Below are positions 24,472 through 32,998 of a stretch of 42,030 nt of DNA, one piece after another. The position numbers and the translations under genes are program-made. The DNA is from Pseudomonas sp. (GTDB taxonomy: Bacteria; Pseudomonadota; Gammaproteobacteria; Pseudomonadales; Pseudomonadaceae), in assembly GCA_016763285.1 (NCBI GenBank), contig JAESUC010000096.1, forward strand, positions 1 through 42,030, read 5' to 3'. The notes below the pieces were generated by a model, which ran no database searches, was not told where the DNA came from, and saw only the letters and a list, made by a program, of their open reading frames with translations. How positions within the stretch are numbered: the stretch's first letter is position 1; every line of letters starts with the position of its first letter.

Positions 24472-27400
24472 ATGAAGAACCTTGTTAACAGCCTCGGACG
24501 CTTTTTCCGCCGCCACTGGGTCTGGAGCCTCTGTCTGGTATTGGCGCTGACACTGCTGGTCTGGTTTGTCGGGCCCCTGCTGGCCGTCGACGATCACCGC
24601 TTCTGGGCCTCCTCCAGCAGCCGACTGCTGACGATCAGCCTGATGTTTCTGGCCTGGGGACTGGCAATGGTGTTTGTCAGCTGGCGGGCCAATGTCCGCA
24701 AGAAAGCCAACGAGGAGGATGAAGACTTCCAGGCCCGCCAGCAACGCGAGGAACGGATCATCGAGGAGCACCTGGCGCTGCACGGGCGTTTCCGTGAAGC
24801 GCTGCGCACCCTGCGCCGCTCCAGTCTGTACAGCGGACACAGCGACCGTCGCCGGCGTGAGCTTCCCTGGTATCTGGTGATGGGGCCCGAGGGTGCCGGC
24901 AAGACCAGCCTGCTGGACTTTTCCGGCCTCGAGTTCCCGCTCAACAAGGGCGACAAACAGCGCCTGACCCGCGATGTCAGCAGCACGCGCTACGCCGACT
25001 GGTATTTCGCCGAGCACGCGATCCTGATCGACACCGCCGGGCGGTACCTGACCCATGACGACCCGGAGGTGGATGCTGCCGGCTGGCAGAGTCTGCTCGG
25101 ATTGTTGCGCAAGCGCCGACCCCGTTCCCTCAATGGCGTATTGATCAGCGTCCCGGTCAACCTGCTGCTGGATGGCTCGGAGCTGGAACTGGAAACCCTG
25201 GCACGCCAGACCCGCCAACGGCTGCACGATATCAATCAGCGCCTGGGCGCCGATGTTCCGGTCTACCTGGTCATCAGCAAGGCTGACGAGCTGGTCGGCT
25301 TCAATGACTTCTTCGACCAGCTGTCCCGTGAAGAAAGCGACCAGGTACTGGGGGTCAGTTTCCGCAAGGGCCAGAACAGCACCGACGTGCAGGTGGTGCG
25401 CGAGGAATTCGAGGCGTTGATGCGCCGGCTCAACAGCCAGGTCGTGATGCGCATGCACCAGGAGCGCGACAGTCAGCGGCGGGGGCGGATTCTCGATTTC
25501 CCGCTGCGCCTCGGTCAGGTGGAAGAACGCCTGGGGCTGTTCATCGAACTGGCCTTTTCCGGCAACCGCTACCAGCGCGCCAGCCAGTTACGCGGCTTCT
25601 ACCTGACCAGCGCCCCACAGGTAGTGGATCCGACGCGTACGCAGCACACCAGCCTCGGCCAGGCACCCGCCAGGGCTCGCGGCAGTCTGCCGGCGTTTCA
25701 TGCCAGCCACGGCCGTTTCATCAACCACCTGCTCAGCCGCGTCATTTTTCCCGAGTCGGACCTGGCAGGTCTGGACCAGCGCGAGGTTCGTCGCATCAAC
25801 TGGGGCCAGCGGACCCTCTATGTCACTGCACTGGGCTGCCTGGCGGTGTTCGGTATCGTCTGGGGCAACAGCTTCGCCACCAATCACCAGGGGCTGGAGC
25901 GATTGCAGACCGTGGGCCAGGCCCTGGCTGGGCACAAGGCCATGCTGCAACCCGAGGATGATGCCCTGGGAATATTGCAGGCACTGGACATCAGCTATGC
26001 CGCCACCCGGGTGTTCGCGCCCCGGGACGAGGTCGCCTGGACGCAGCGCGGTGGGTTGCATCAGGGCGAAAAGGTCGCGCCGGTGTTGCACGCAGCCTAT
26101 CGGGCAGACCTGGAGCGCCTGCTGCTCAGCCGTGTCGGCGAGCAACTGGAAATGCAGATCCTGGCCAATCTGAGCAACCGCGAAAGTCTGCTGGGCAGCC
26201 TGCGCGCCTACCTGATGCTGAACATGGCCGAACGGCGCGACCCGCTATTCCTGCAGGACTGGATGGCCCGTGACTGGTCCCTGCGCTACAGCGGCAATAC
26301 CGAAGCCCAGAAAGGACTCAACCTGCATTTCGCGCGCTTGCTCCAGGAGCCTTTTACAGCCTACCGGCTGGACGATGGGCTGGTGGCCGATGCACGCGCA
26401 GAATTGCGCAGCGAGTCGCTTGCCACCGTGGTCTATCGCATGCTGCGTGAGCAGGCTGCCAGTCTGCCGGAGTACCGCCTGACCCAGCACCTGGGCCCGC
26501 AGGCGTCACTGCTGACCAGCAGCGACAACGTCATACCCGGTTTCTTCACCCGCGACGGCTACAGCCAGACCTTCATGGCCGAAGGGGGCGAGCTGGTTCG
26601 CGAGATCCTGCGCGACAACTGGGTCCTGGGTGAGAGTGACGAGCTCAGCGTGGCCGATCTGAACCGTCTGATGGTCGAGATGGAGCAGCTGTATTTCGAG
26701 GACTACGCTGCGCAATGGACAGACGCGCTCTCGCGCCTGCATATCGAACCCCTGGGTACGGCAAGCGCCGGGGCCAGCCAGCTGACCGGCCTGACCGCCG
26801 CCAACTCGCCATTGCTCCTGCTGCTCAACCAGGTGCGCGAGAATACCCGTCTGGCCGGCATGCTGGATACGGATGTGTCGGCTCGCGACCTGACCGGGGC
26901 CGCCCAGGCTGCCGGCGTCTCGGTAGGCCGCACAGGACGCCTGGCCGCCCAGGCTGCCGAGCAGGCACAGTCGGTAGCAGCCCAGAGTCTGCCGGCCACG
27001 GCCCGCAAGAACCTGGAACGCCAGTTCGAGCCACTGCATCGCCTGCTCGATGAACAGGGAGGGCCCGGCCCCGAACTGACCGGCGCCATGCAGGCTCTGG
27101 ACGGTCTCAAGCTGCAGCTGACGGCTCTGGCCCAGGCCAGCGTGCCGGAGCAGGCCGCCTTCAACATGGCCAAGGCGCGCATGCAGGGTCGGCGCGATGC
27201 GATCAACCAGCTGCGCAGCAGCGCCACCCAGCTACCCCAGCCCCTGGGCCCCTGGATGGAAAAGCTGGCCGAAGACAGCTGGCTGCTGGTCCTGGGTGAT
27301 GCCTATGCCTATCTCAACCAGCGTTATCGCAGCGAGCTGTTCAGCGCTTACGAAAGCTCACTGGGCAATCGCTACCCGTTCATGATCGACAGCGAAAGCG

Positions 27401-28011
27401 ACGTGGTGCTGGCGGATTTCCGCGAGTTCTTCAAGGCCCAGGGTACCGCCGATGCGTTTTTCGACAATTATCTGAAGGCCTTCGTCACCGACAACAACGG
27501 CGCGTTCAGCCTGCGTTGGGTGGATGGCCGGGCACTGCCCCTGTCGCGTGAATTCCTCGCCCAGATGGACAAGCTGCAGACCATTCGCCGCAGCTTTTTT
27601 GCCGAAAATCCGAACGAGCCGCAGATCCTCTTCAAGCTGGAGCCGCATTCGCTGGACTCCAGCCTGGGACGTGCGAGCTTTCGCTACGGCAGCAGGAACC
27701 TGGAGTATCGTCACGGCCCGATTCTGCAAACGGCATTCCGCTGGCCCGCCGATGATGGTGAGGGCCGCACCAGCCTGACCGTCGAAGACCTGGGCGGCCG
27801 ACGTGTCGGTATCGAGCAGAACACCGGCCCCTGGTCACTGTTCCGCCTGCTGGACATGATGGAGGTGGCCCATCACACCGAACGCGATGTCCTGATGCTC
27901 AAGGCCAACCTGAGCGGCCTGCGGGCGAACTATCTGCTGCACAGTCAGCGCTCGCCGAACCCGTTCGATCTGAGCATGCTGCGCGACTTCTCCCTGCCGG
28001 CCCGGCTGTGA
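24472..28011 (+). CDS. tssM: T6SS membrane protein TssM (IcmF/VasK)
   Basis: The large inner-membrane subunit that spans to the periplasm and binds TssJ. 1179 residues. Two membrane helices lie near 19-40 and 51-70 and a third near 445-465 (YVTALGCLAVFGIVWG). The cytoplasmic loop is a GTPase-like domain with Walker A GPEGAGKTS at 138-146 and ILIDTAGRYL near 183-192. The long periplasmic part ends in the VasK-type beta domain. An Ala/Gln-rich helical stretch is seen around 810-850. An intact Walker A suggests nucleotide binding. Its TGATG junction overlaps the phosphatase gene by one base. Confidence 0.97.
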   Translation: MKNLVNSLGRFFRRHWVWSLCLVLALTLLVWFVGPLLAVDDHRFWASSSSRLLTISLMFLAWGLAMVFVSWRANVRKKANEEDEDFQARQQREERIIEEHLALHGRFREALRTLRRSSLYSGHSDRRRRELPWYLVMGPEGAGKTSLLDFSGLEFPLNKGDKQRLTRDVSSTRYADWYFAEHAILIDTAGRYLTHDDPEVDAAGWQSLLGLLRKRRPRSLNGVLISVPVNLLLDGSELELETLARQTRQRLHDINQRLGADVPVYLVISKADELVGFNDFFDQLSREESDQVLGVSFRKGQNSTDVQVVREEFEALMRRLNSQVVMRMHQERDSQRRGRILDFPLRLGQVEERLGLFIELAFSGNRYQRASQLRGFYLTSAPQVVDPTRTQHTSLGQAPARARGSLPAFHASHGRFINHLLSRVIFPESDLAGLDQREVRRINWGQRTLYVTALGCLAVFGIVWGNSFATNHQGLERLQTVGQALAGHKAMLQPEDDALGILQALDISYAATRVFAPRDEVAWTQRGGLHQGEKVAPVLHAAYRADLERLLLSRVGEQLEMQILANLSNRESLLGSLRAYLMLNMAERRDPLFLQDWMARDWSLRYSGNTEAQKGLNLHFARLLQEPFTAYRLDDGLVADARAELRSESLATVVYRMLREQAASLPEYRLTQHLGPQASLLTSSDNVIPGFFTRDGYSQTFMAEGGELVREILRDNWVLGESDELSVADLNRLMVEMEQLYFEDYAAQWTDALSRLHIEPLGTASAGASQLTGLTAANSPLLLLLNQVRENTRLAGMLDTDVSARDLTGAAQAAGVSVGRTGRLAAQAAEQAQSVAAQSLPATARKNLERQFEPLHRLLDEQGGPGPELTGAMQALDGLKLQLTALAQASVPEQAAFNMAKARMQGRRDAINQLRSSATQLPQPLGPWMEKLAEDSWLLVLGDAYAYLNQRYRSELFSAYESSLGNRYPFMIDSESDVVLADFREFFKAQGTADAFFDNYLKAFVTDNNGAFSLRWVDGRALPLSREFLAQMDKLQTIRRSFFAENPNEPQILFKLEPHSLDSSLGRASFRYGSRNLEYRHGPILQTAFRWPADDGEGRTSLTVEDLGGRRVGIEQNTGPWSLFRLLDMMEVAHHTERDVLMLKANLSGLRANYLLHSQRSPNPFDLSMLRDFSLPARL

Positions 28012-28742
28012 TGGCCAGCACCGGCATGCTCTGGCAGAGCGCGGCGCGCACGGACCGCGGCAAGGTCCGCCAGCGCAATGAGGACGCGGTGCTGGCGTTG
28101 CCCGAGCGGGGTCTGTGGTTGGTGGCCGACGGCATGGGCGGCCACCAGAACGGCGCCCTGGCCAGCCGACTGCTGGTCGAGGAGATGGTCGAGTTACCGC
28201 CCGGCGGCGGACTCGACGATCGCCTGCTGGATGTCCGCGACTGCCTTTACCGGGTCAATCGGCTACTCAGCCATGAAATCACCATGACCGCTGATACCCC
28301 CGACCCGGTCATGGGCAGCACCGTGGTCATGCTGCTCGCCCAGGGCGAACGGGCGATCTGCGTCTGGGCCGGCGACAGCCGCTGCTATCTGTGGCGCAGC
28401 GGCAAGCTGTATCAGTTGTCGCGGGACCACTGTCTGATGCAGGAGCTGATCCACGAGCAGCAAATCGCGCCGGCCGAAGCCGCGCTGCATCCCTCGGCCC
28501 GGGCGCTGACCCGAGCCGTGGGGGCCAGCGACGAACTGCTGCTGGATATCATCGACTTCACACTTTATCCGGGCGACACCCTGCTGCTTTGCAGCGATGG
28601 CCTGTATCAGGAGCTCTCCCGGGACCAGATCAGCGAAGCGCTTGCCCTGGAGTCGGCCGAGCGCGCCCTGCAGCGGCTGTTCAGTCAGGTCCTGAGCGGG
28701 CCCGCTCGGGACAATATCAGCGCCATCGTCATTCGACCCTGA
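28011..28742 (+). CDS. stp1: T6SS-linked PP2C Ser/Thr phosphatase (Stp1/PppA-like)
   Basis: Predicted to reverse the kinase phosphorylation that controls the T6SS. 243 residues forming a single PP2C domain with the metal-binding motifs RGKVRQRNEDAVLAL (about 17-31), LVADGMGGHQNG (about 37-48), GSTVVMLL, WAGDSRCYLW, CSDGLYQEL and a final DNISAIVI. All the key Asp residues appear to be present, so the enzyme is likely active. Start ATG overlaps the tssM stop by one base; a GTG one codon earlier is possible. The kinase gene follows after 14 bp. Confidence 0.95.
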   Translation: MASTGMLWQSAARTDRGKVRQRNEDAVLALPERGLWLVADGMGGHQNGALASRLLVEEMVELPPGGGLDDRLLDVRDCLYRVNRLLSHEITMTADTPDPVMGSTVVMLLAQGERAICVWAGDSRCYLWRSGKLYQLSRDHCLMQELIHEQQIAPAEAALHPSARALTRAVGASDELLLDIIDFTLYPGDTLLLCSDGLYQELSRDQISEALALESAERALQRLFSQVLSGPARDNISAIVIRP

Positions 28743-28756
28743 ATCCGGAGAACATC

Positions 28757-29728
28757 ATGATCGAGACTGCCCAGCAGCCCTCCTCGGCACTCACCCGACT
28801 GGCAGACAGCCCGCACGTCGCAGTCAGCGGCAGGTCGCAGCGCGTCTGCGAACTGCCCGAGCTGCTTTGCAAGCGCTACAAGATAGAACGCCTGCTCGGC
28901 GTCGGCGGGATGGGAGCGGTCTATCGCGCCAGGGATCTGCTGCGCGAGCAATACGGCGATCCAGAGCCCTATGTGGCGATCAAGACCCTGAACGAGGAGT
29001 TCGCTGAATATCCCGATGCCAACGCCCTGCTCTACACCGAGTTCGCACTCACCAGCCGCCTGCGTCACGGCAACGTCATCCGCCTGTTCGCGTTCGATAT
29101 CGATCCGGGCAGCCAGCGTGCTTTCATCACCATGGAGCCGCTGAAGGGGCCGACCCTCGACCAGCTTCTCGAACAGTACCCCGAGGGCCTGCCCTGGCCC
29201 GAACTGCGCAGCATAGCCCTGCCGTTGCTGCAAGCACTGACCTGCGCCCATGAGGCCGGCGTTCTGCATGGCGACCTGAAGCCCAGCAACGTCATCCTGG
29301 CCAGCGACGGTCTCCGGCTCTTCGATTTCGGCCTCGGCCAACCGCTCAAGGGGCTGCTCAACAGTCTGCCCCGCCTGAGCCGCAAGCGCATCGCTGCCTG
29401 GACGCCCCGTTACGCCGCCCTGGAACTGCTCAACGGTGAAGCCCTGAGCAGCGCTTCGGATATCTACGCCATGGGCTGCATCCTGTACGAACTCTCCAGT
29501 GGCCTGCACCCCTACAGCCGTCTGACCGCCAAGCAGGCCAAGGTGATGGAACAGGACAGAACCCTGCAGAAACCGGCCAGATTGCCGACCCATTGCTGGC
29601 CCGCGCTGCGCACCGCCCTGGCCTTCGACAAGGAGCAGCGGCAGATCGATGCGCAGGGCCTGCTTGATGCGTTTGCCGCCCCCCGCCCCGGACTCTGGCA
29701 ACGCTGCTGGACGCGCGTGACTGCCTGA
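28757..29728 (+). CDS. stk1: T6SS-linked Ser/Thr protein kinase (Stk1/PpkA-like)
   Basis: A Hanks-type kinase thought to phosphorylate T6SS partners read by the FHA protein. 323 residues. It has the Gly-rich loop LLGVGGMGAVYRA (about 47-59), the VAIK Lys at 76, the catalytic loop HGDLKPSN with Asp at 173 (an HGD rather than HRD, so non-RD type), and DFG with Asp at 190. No membrane helix is seen, in contrast to the larger PpkA of HSI-1 systems. CCGGAG precedes the ATG. It ends the T6SS operon, matching stk1 in HSI-2. Phosphorylation targets are unknown. Confidence 0.94.
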   Translation: MIETAQQPSSALTRLADSPHVAVSGRSQRVCELPELLCKRYKIERLLGVGGMGAVYRARDLLREQYGDPEPYVAIKTLNEEFAEYPDANALLYTEFALTSRLRHGNVIRLFAFDIDPGSQRAFITMEPLKGPTLDQLLEQYPEGLPWPELRSIALPLLQALTCAHEAGVLHGDLKPSNVILASDGLRLFDFGLGQPLKGLLNSLPRLSRKRIAAWTPRYAALELLNGEALSSASDIYAMGCILYELSSGLHPYSRLTAKQAKVMEQDRTLQKPARLPTHCWPALRTALAFDKEQRQIDAQGLLDAFAAPRPGLWQRCWTRVTA

Positions 29729-29773
29729 AAACCGGGAACCTACCGCCATGGTCGGATGCCCTATGCAGAGAAA

Positions 29774-29790
29774 GGGGCGCTCGCCGCCCC
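29774..29790 (+). terminator. Possible terminator after the T6SS operon
   Basis: GGGGCG (29774-29779) pairs with CGCCCC (29785-29790) around a 5-nt loop, flanked by AAA on the left and GTTT on the right that extend the pairing. It lies 46 bp after the kinase stop. The T-run is very short, so termination may be weak. Confidence 0.4.
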
Positions 29791-29832
29791 GTTTCAGCCA
29801 TACCAGCCGGCGCGCGGCGCCAGGAGGCCATC

Positions 29833-30318
29833 ATGAGACTTGAAGGTTCCTGTCATTGCGGTGCGGTCACTTTCAGCCTTGAAAGCCCGCACCCCTACCC
29901 CTATCAGCGCTGTTATTGCTCCATCTGCCGCAAGACCCAGGGCGGTGGAGGCTATGCCATCAACCTCAGTGGCGATGCGACCAGCATGGCCGTCACCGGC
30001 CACGATCACATATCGATCTATCACGCCCGATTCTCCGAAGAGGATGGCGTCGCTGAAGAGAGTACCGCTGCCCGGCATTTCTGCAGCCAGTGCGGCAGCG
30101 CGCTCTGGCTGTTCAGTCCCGAGTGGCCGGAGCTGATCCATCCGTTTGCCTCGGCCATCGATACGCCCTTGCCAACACCGCCCGAACAGACCCACATGAT
30201 GCTGGGTTCCCGCGCGCCCTGGGTAGAAGTCCCGATTCGCCCGGGGGACAAGCATTTTGATGAATACCCGCAGGAATCGATCGCCGGGTGGCACGAGCGG
30301 CTCGATCTGGAGAAGTGA
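29833..30318 (+). CDS. GFA-family zinc-binding protein
   Basis: A 161-residue protein of the GFA (glutathione-dependent formaldehyde-activating-like) fold. The zinc-ligand Cys sets are clear: GSCHCGAVTF (residues about 6-15), RCYCSICRKT (about 31-40) and FCSQCGSALW (about 82-91). AGGAGG at 29822-29827 gives a strong ribosome site. Most members of this family have no proven substrate, and a formaldehyde role should not be assumed. It lies between the T6SS and dusA, with its own spacing, and there is no evidence that it is part of the T6SS. Confidence 0.88.
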   Translation: MRLEGSCHCGAVTFSLESPHPYPYQRCYCSICRKTQGGGGYAINLSGDATSMAVTGHDHISIYHARFSEEDGVAEESTAARHFCSQCGSALWLFSPEWPELIHPFASAIDTPLPTPPEQTHMMLGSRAPWVEVPIRPGDKHFDEYPQESIAGWHERLDLEK

Positions 30319-30375
30319 CAGCACTTTCAGGTGGTCGTCGCGACGGACCATGGCGCGCCGCGGCGACCGCCGGTG

Positions 30376-30403
30376 TTGATTCGAGCGCCCGTTCAGGCAC
30401 AAT
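30376..30403 (+). promoter_or_regulatory. Candidate sigma70 promoter for dusA
   Basis: TTGATT (30376-30381) and CACAAT (30398-30403) are separated by 16 bp and lie 31 bp before the dusA start. Each matches the sigma70 hexamer consensus at four of six bases. The position is plausible because the upstream gene ends at 30318. Confidence 0.4.
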
Positions 30404-30434
30404 ACCCGGCCACTACGCGACCCCGATTTCTGCC

Positions 30435-31475
30435 ATGACCGCAACTCCCGCCAACCCAGTGCTGCGTCGCCCCGGCCCGTCCCGGCGCTTTTGCGTCGCA
30501 CCGATGATGGACTGGACCGATCGTCACTACCGCTTCTTTGCCCGCCTGATCAGCCAGCACGCCCTGCTCTACACCGAGATGGTCACCACCGGCGCGGTCA
30601 TCCATGGCGATCGTTCACGCTTTCTCGGCTTCGATCCCGCCGAGCAGCCCCTGGCCCTGCAACTGGGCGGCAGCAAACCGGACGAGTTGGCCACCTGTGC
30701 GGCACTGGCCGAGCAGGCGGGCTTTGCCGAGGTCAATCTGAACGTGGGCTGCCCCAGCGACCGGGTGCAGAACAACATGATCGGTGCCTGTCTGATGGCC
30801 CATCCGGCCCTGGTAGCCCAGGGTGTGAATGCCATGCATGAGGCCTGCGGCCTGCCGGTGACGGTCAAGCATCGGATCGGCATCAATGGCCACGACAGCT
30901 ATGCCCAGCTCTGCGACTTCGTCGGTCAGGTACACGCTGCCGGGTGCGATACCTTTATCGTGCATGCGCGCATCGCCATACTCGAAGGGCTGTCGCCGAA
31001 GGAGAACCGCGATATACCGCCGCTGCGCTATGACGTGGTCCAGCAGCTCAAGGCCGATTTCCCGCAGCTGGAGATCATCCTCAACGGCGGGCTGACCGAT
31101 CTGGACGTGATGCAGGAGCACATGGCCACGCTCGATGGGGTCATGGTCGGCCGCGAGGCCTACCACAATCCCTACCTCATGGCGGACGTGGACCGTCGCT
31201 TCTTTGCCGATCCGACGCCGCGCCCTTCGCGCATCGAGGTCCTGCAGGCGCTGCGCCCCTACATTGCCGCGCATCTGGCCAATGGCGGTGCCATGAACCA
31301 CGTCACTCGCCATATCCTGGGGCTTTTCCAGGGACTGCCGGGCGCCAGGCACTTTCGCCGCCAGTTGAGCAGCGCCCTGCACCGCACAGACGATCCGCTG
31401 GGGCTCTACGACGAGTTGCTGGCTGACATGATGCGCCGTCTCGAGCCCCGGGATTGCCCCGTTCAGCAGGCTTGA
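30435..31475 (+). CDS. dusA: tRNA-dihydrouridine synthase A
   Basis: An FMN enzyme that reduces uridines in the D loop of tRNAs. 346 residues. The FMN-binding start FCVAPMMDWTDRHYRF (about 19-34), the catalytic Cys in LNVGCPSDRVQ (Cys106), TVKHRIGIN with its Lys/His pair, and the DGVMVGREAYHNP segment are all typical of DusA. Start chosen at the ATG at 30435. The frame is open upstream to 30288, but that part overlaps the preceding gene and lacks family similarity. tal follows after 38 bp. Confidence 0.95.
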   Translation: MTATPANPVLRRPGPSRRFCVAPMMDWTDRHYRFFARLISQHALLYTEMVTTGAVIHGDRSRFLGFDPAEQPLALQLGGSKPDELATCAALAEQAGFAEVNLNVGCPSDRVQNNMIGACLMAHPALVAQGVNAMHEACGLPVTVKHRIGINGHDSYAQLCDFVGQVHAAGCDTFIVHARIAILEGLSPKENRDIPPLRYDVVQQLKADFPQLEIILNGGLTDLDVMQEHMATLDGVMVGREAYHNPYLMADVDRRFFADPTPRPSRIEVLQALRPYIAAHLANGGAMNHVTRHILGLFQGLPGARHFRRQLSSALHRTDDPLGLYDELLADMMRRLEPRDCPVQQA

Positions 31476-31513
31476 GTTAAGGTCAGGGGATACATCCCAA
31501 GGGTCTTTTCAGC

Positions 31514-32461
31514 ATGCCAAGCAAACTCGACAGCCTGCGAAAACATACGCAGATCGTCGCCGACACCGGCGACATTGAAGCCATCCGCACACTGCAACCG
31601 GTGGACGCCACCACCAACCCCTCCCTGATGCTCAAGGCCGCCCAGCAGGACGCCTACAGCGCCATGCTTGATCAGGCGCTCAAGGCGTCTGCCGGCAGCT
31701 TCGATCCGGTTGCCGATGCCTGCGATTCCTTCGCCGTGGCCCTGGGGGCCGAGATTACCCGTCTGGTCCCCGGCCGGGTGTCTACCGAGGTCGACGCACG
31801 CCTGTCATTTGACCGGGCAGCCACCCTGGACAAGGCTCGCCGACTGATCGAGCGCTATGAAGAGGCCGGCATTACCCGTGATCGCGTCCTGATCAAGATT
31901 GCCTCCACCTGGGAGGGAATCCAGGCCGCTGCGGAACTGGAAAAGGAAGGCATCCAGTGCAATCTGACCCTGCTGTTCTCCTTCGCCCAGGCCCAGGCCT
32001 GCGCCGATGCCGGTGTCTTTCTCATTTCGCCTTTCGTCGGCCGCATCTATGACTGGTACAGGAAGAGCGAGGGCCGGGACTTTCACGGCGCGGAGGATCC
32101 GGGCGTGCAATCGGTGGCGCGCATTTACCGCTATTACAAGCAGCATCAGTATGCCACGGTGGTCATGGGGGCCAGTTTCCGCAATACCGGTCAGATCGAG
32201 GCGCTCACGGGCTGCGACCGGCTGACCATCAGTCCGGCGCTGCTGCAGCAATTGTCAGAAGAAACGGGAGACCTGCACACTGCGGACATTCTCACCCAGC
32301 CCTCCAGCGACCCGCTCGAGAACCTGAACGAGAGCAGCTTCCGCTGGGCCCACAACGAGGATGCCATGGCTACCGAGAAGCTGGCCGAAGGTATACGCGC
32401 CTTCGCGGCGGATCAGATCAGACTGGAAGAGCTGTTGCGGTTGCGCTCGGTTCAGGCCTGA
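31514..32461 (+). CDS. tal: Transaldolase
   Basis: Moves a three-carbon dihydroxyacetone unit between sugar phosphates in the non-oxidative pentose phosphate pathway. 315 residues, matching the TalA/B class. Active-site residues are present: Asp17 (IVADTGD), Asn35 in DATTNPSL, and the Schiff-base Lys at about 128 in [24 protein letters not shown] and [11 protein letters not shown] are family signatures. It follows dusA in the same direction and converges on rssC. Confidence 0.97.
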   Translation: MPSKLDSLRKHTQIVADTGDIEAIRTLQPVDATTNPSLMLKAAQQDAYSAMLDQALKASAGSFDPVADACDSFAVALGAEITRLVPGRVSTEVDARLSFDRAATLDKARRLIERYEEAGITRDRVLIKIASTWEGIQAAAELEKEGIQCNLTLLFSFAQAQACADAGVFLISPFVGRIYDWYRKSEGRDFHGAEDPGVQSVARIYRYYKQHQYATVVMGASFRNTGQIEALTGCDRLTISPALLQQLSEETGDLHTADILTQPSSDPLENLNESSFRWAHNEDAMATEKLAEGIRAFAADQIRLEELLRLRSVQA

Positions 32462-32481
32462 GCCGCTGCTGTATCGGAAAG

Positions 32482-32502
32482 GCCCGGCGCGAAACGTCGG
32501 GC
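32482..32502. terminator. Hairpin between convergent tal and rssC
   Basis: An 8-bp stem (GCCCGGCG at 32482-32489 with CGTCGGGC at 32495-32502, one G-U wobble, 5-nt loop) lies between the two converging stop codons. It has no strong T-run on either side, so it may work as a weak bidirectional terminator or an mRNA end stabiliser. Confidence 0.4.
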
Positions 32503-32512
32503 GAACAGCGGA

Positions 32513-32998
32513 TCAGTTGGACTCGAGGGCGTTGACCAGATCGCGAAAGGCTTCGCGGTTGTGATCGTTGAGGTTCATCAGGATACGATGGGCCTCGAGT
32601 ACCTTGTCCTTGACCAGCTCTTCCGAAAGCTCCTGCCCCGGCAGGTCCTCCAGCTCGGAGGCGGAGGGGGTAACTTCGGAAACGATATTGAACACCTGGT
32701 CGAAGCCCATGCTCTGCAGCAAGCGGTTCATGTCGTCCTGGGTGGATACCAGGGTAGGCAGGAAGCCGACTTTCTGACGCGACAGAATGGACAGCTTGGC
32801 CAACAGGCCCAGGGAGGTACTGTCGATGCCGTCGGTCTCGGTCAGATCAATGATGATCGCGTTGAATGTCAGTACGCTGAATATCTTTTCGATATAGGCG
32901 TCCAGTGCGGCGCACAGGGTCAGGCGCACATCCCCGATGAACTTGAGTACGAAAGTGCCTTCCGACTCTGCAAACTGGATCTTGCCAGTGGTCATCAT
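32513..32998 (-). CDS. rssC: STAS-domain anti-sigma factor antagonist (RssC-like)
   Basis: A small partner-switching protein of 161 residues. The STAS domain occupies about 5-105 and has the usual phosphorylation-site region as GIDSTSLGLLAKL (Ser60-Thr61-Ser62). A C-terminal helical extension of about 50 residues is rich in acidic residues. Its start overlaps the rssB stop by 4 nt (ATGA), so the phosphatase-type response regulator and its likely substrate are co-translated. In Pseudomonas this pair is annotated RssB-RssC and linked to RpoS control; I take that role from memory. Confidence 0.86.
   Translation of the reverse strand: MMTTGKIQFAESEGTFVLKFIGDVRLTLCAALDAYIEKIFSVLTFNAIIIDLTETDGIDSTSLGLLAKLSILSRQKVGFLPTLVSTQDDMNRLLQSMGFDQVFNIVSEVTPSASELEDLPGQELSEELVKDKVLEAHRILMNLNDHNREAFRDLVNALESN

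Noticed and set aside
29833..30318. T6SS effector identity for the GFA-like gene
   Set aside because: It has no toxin or adaptor motif, no immunity partner, and its zinc motifs fit the GFA family fully.
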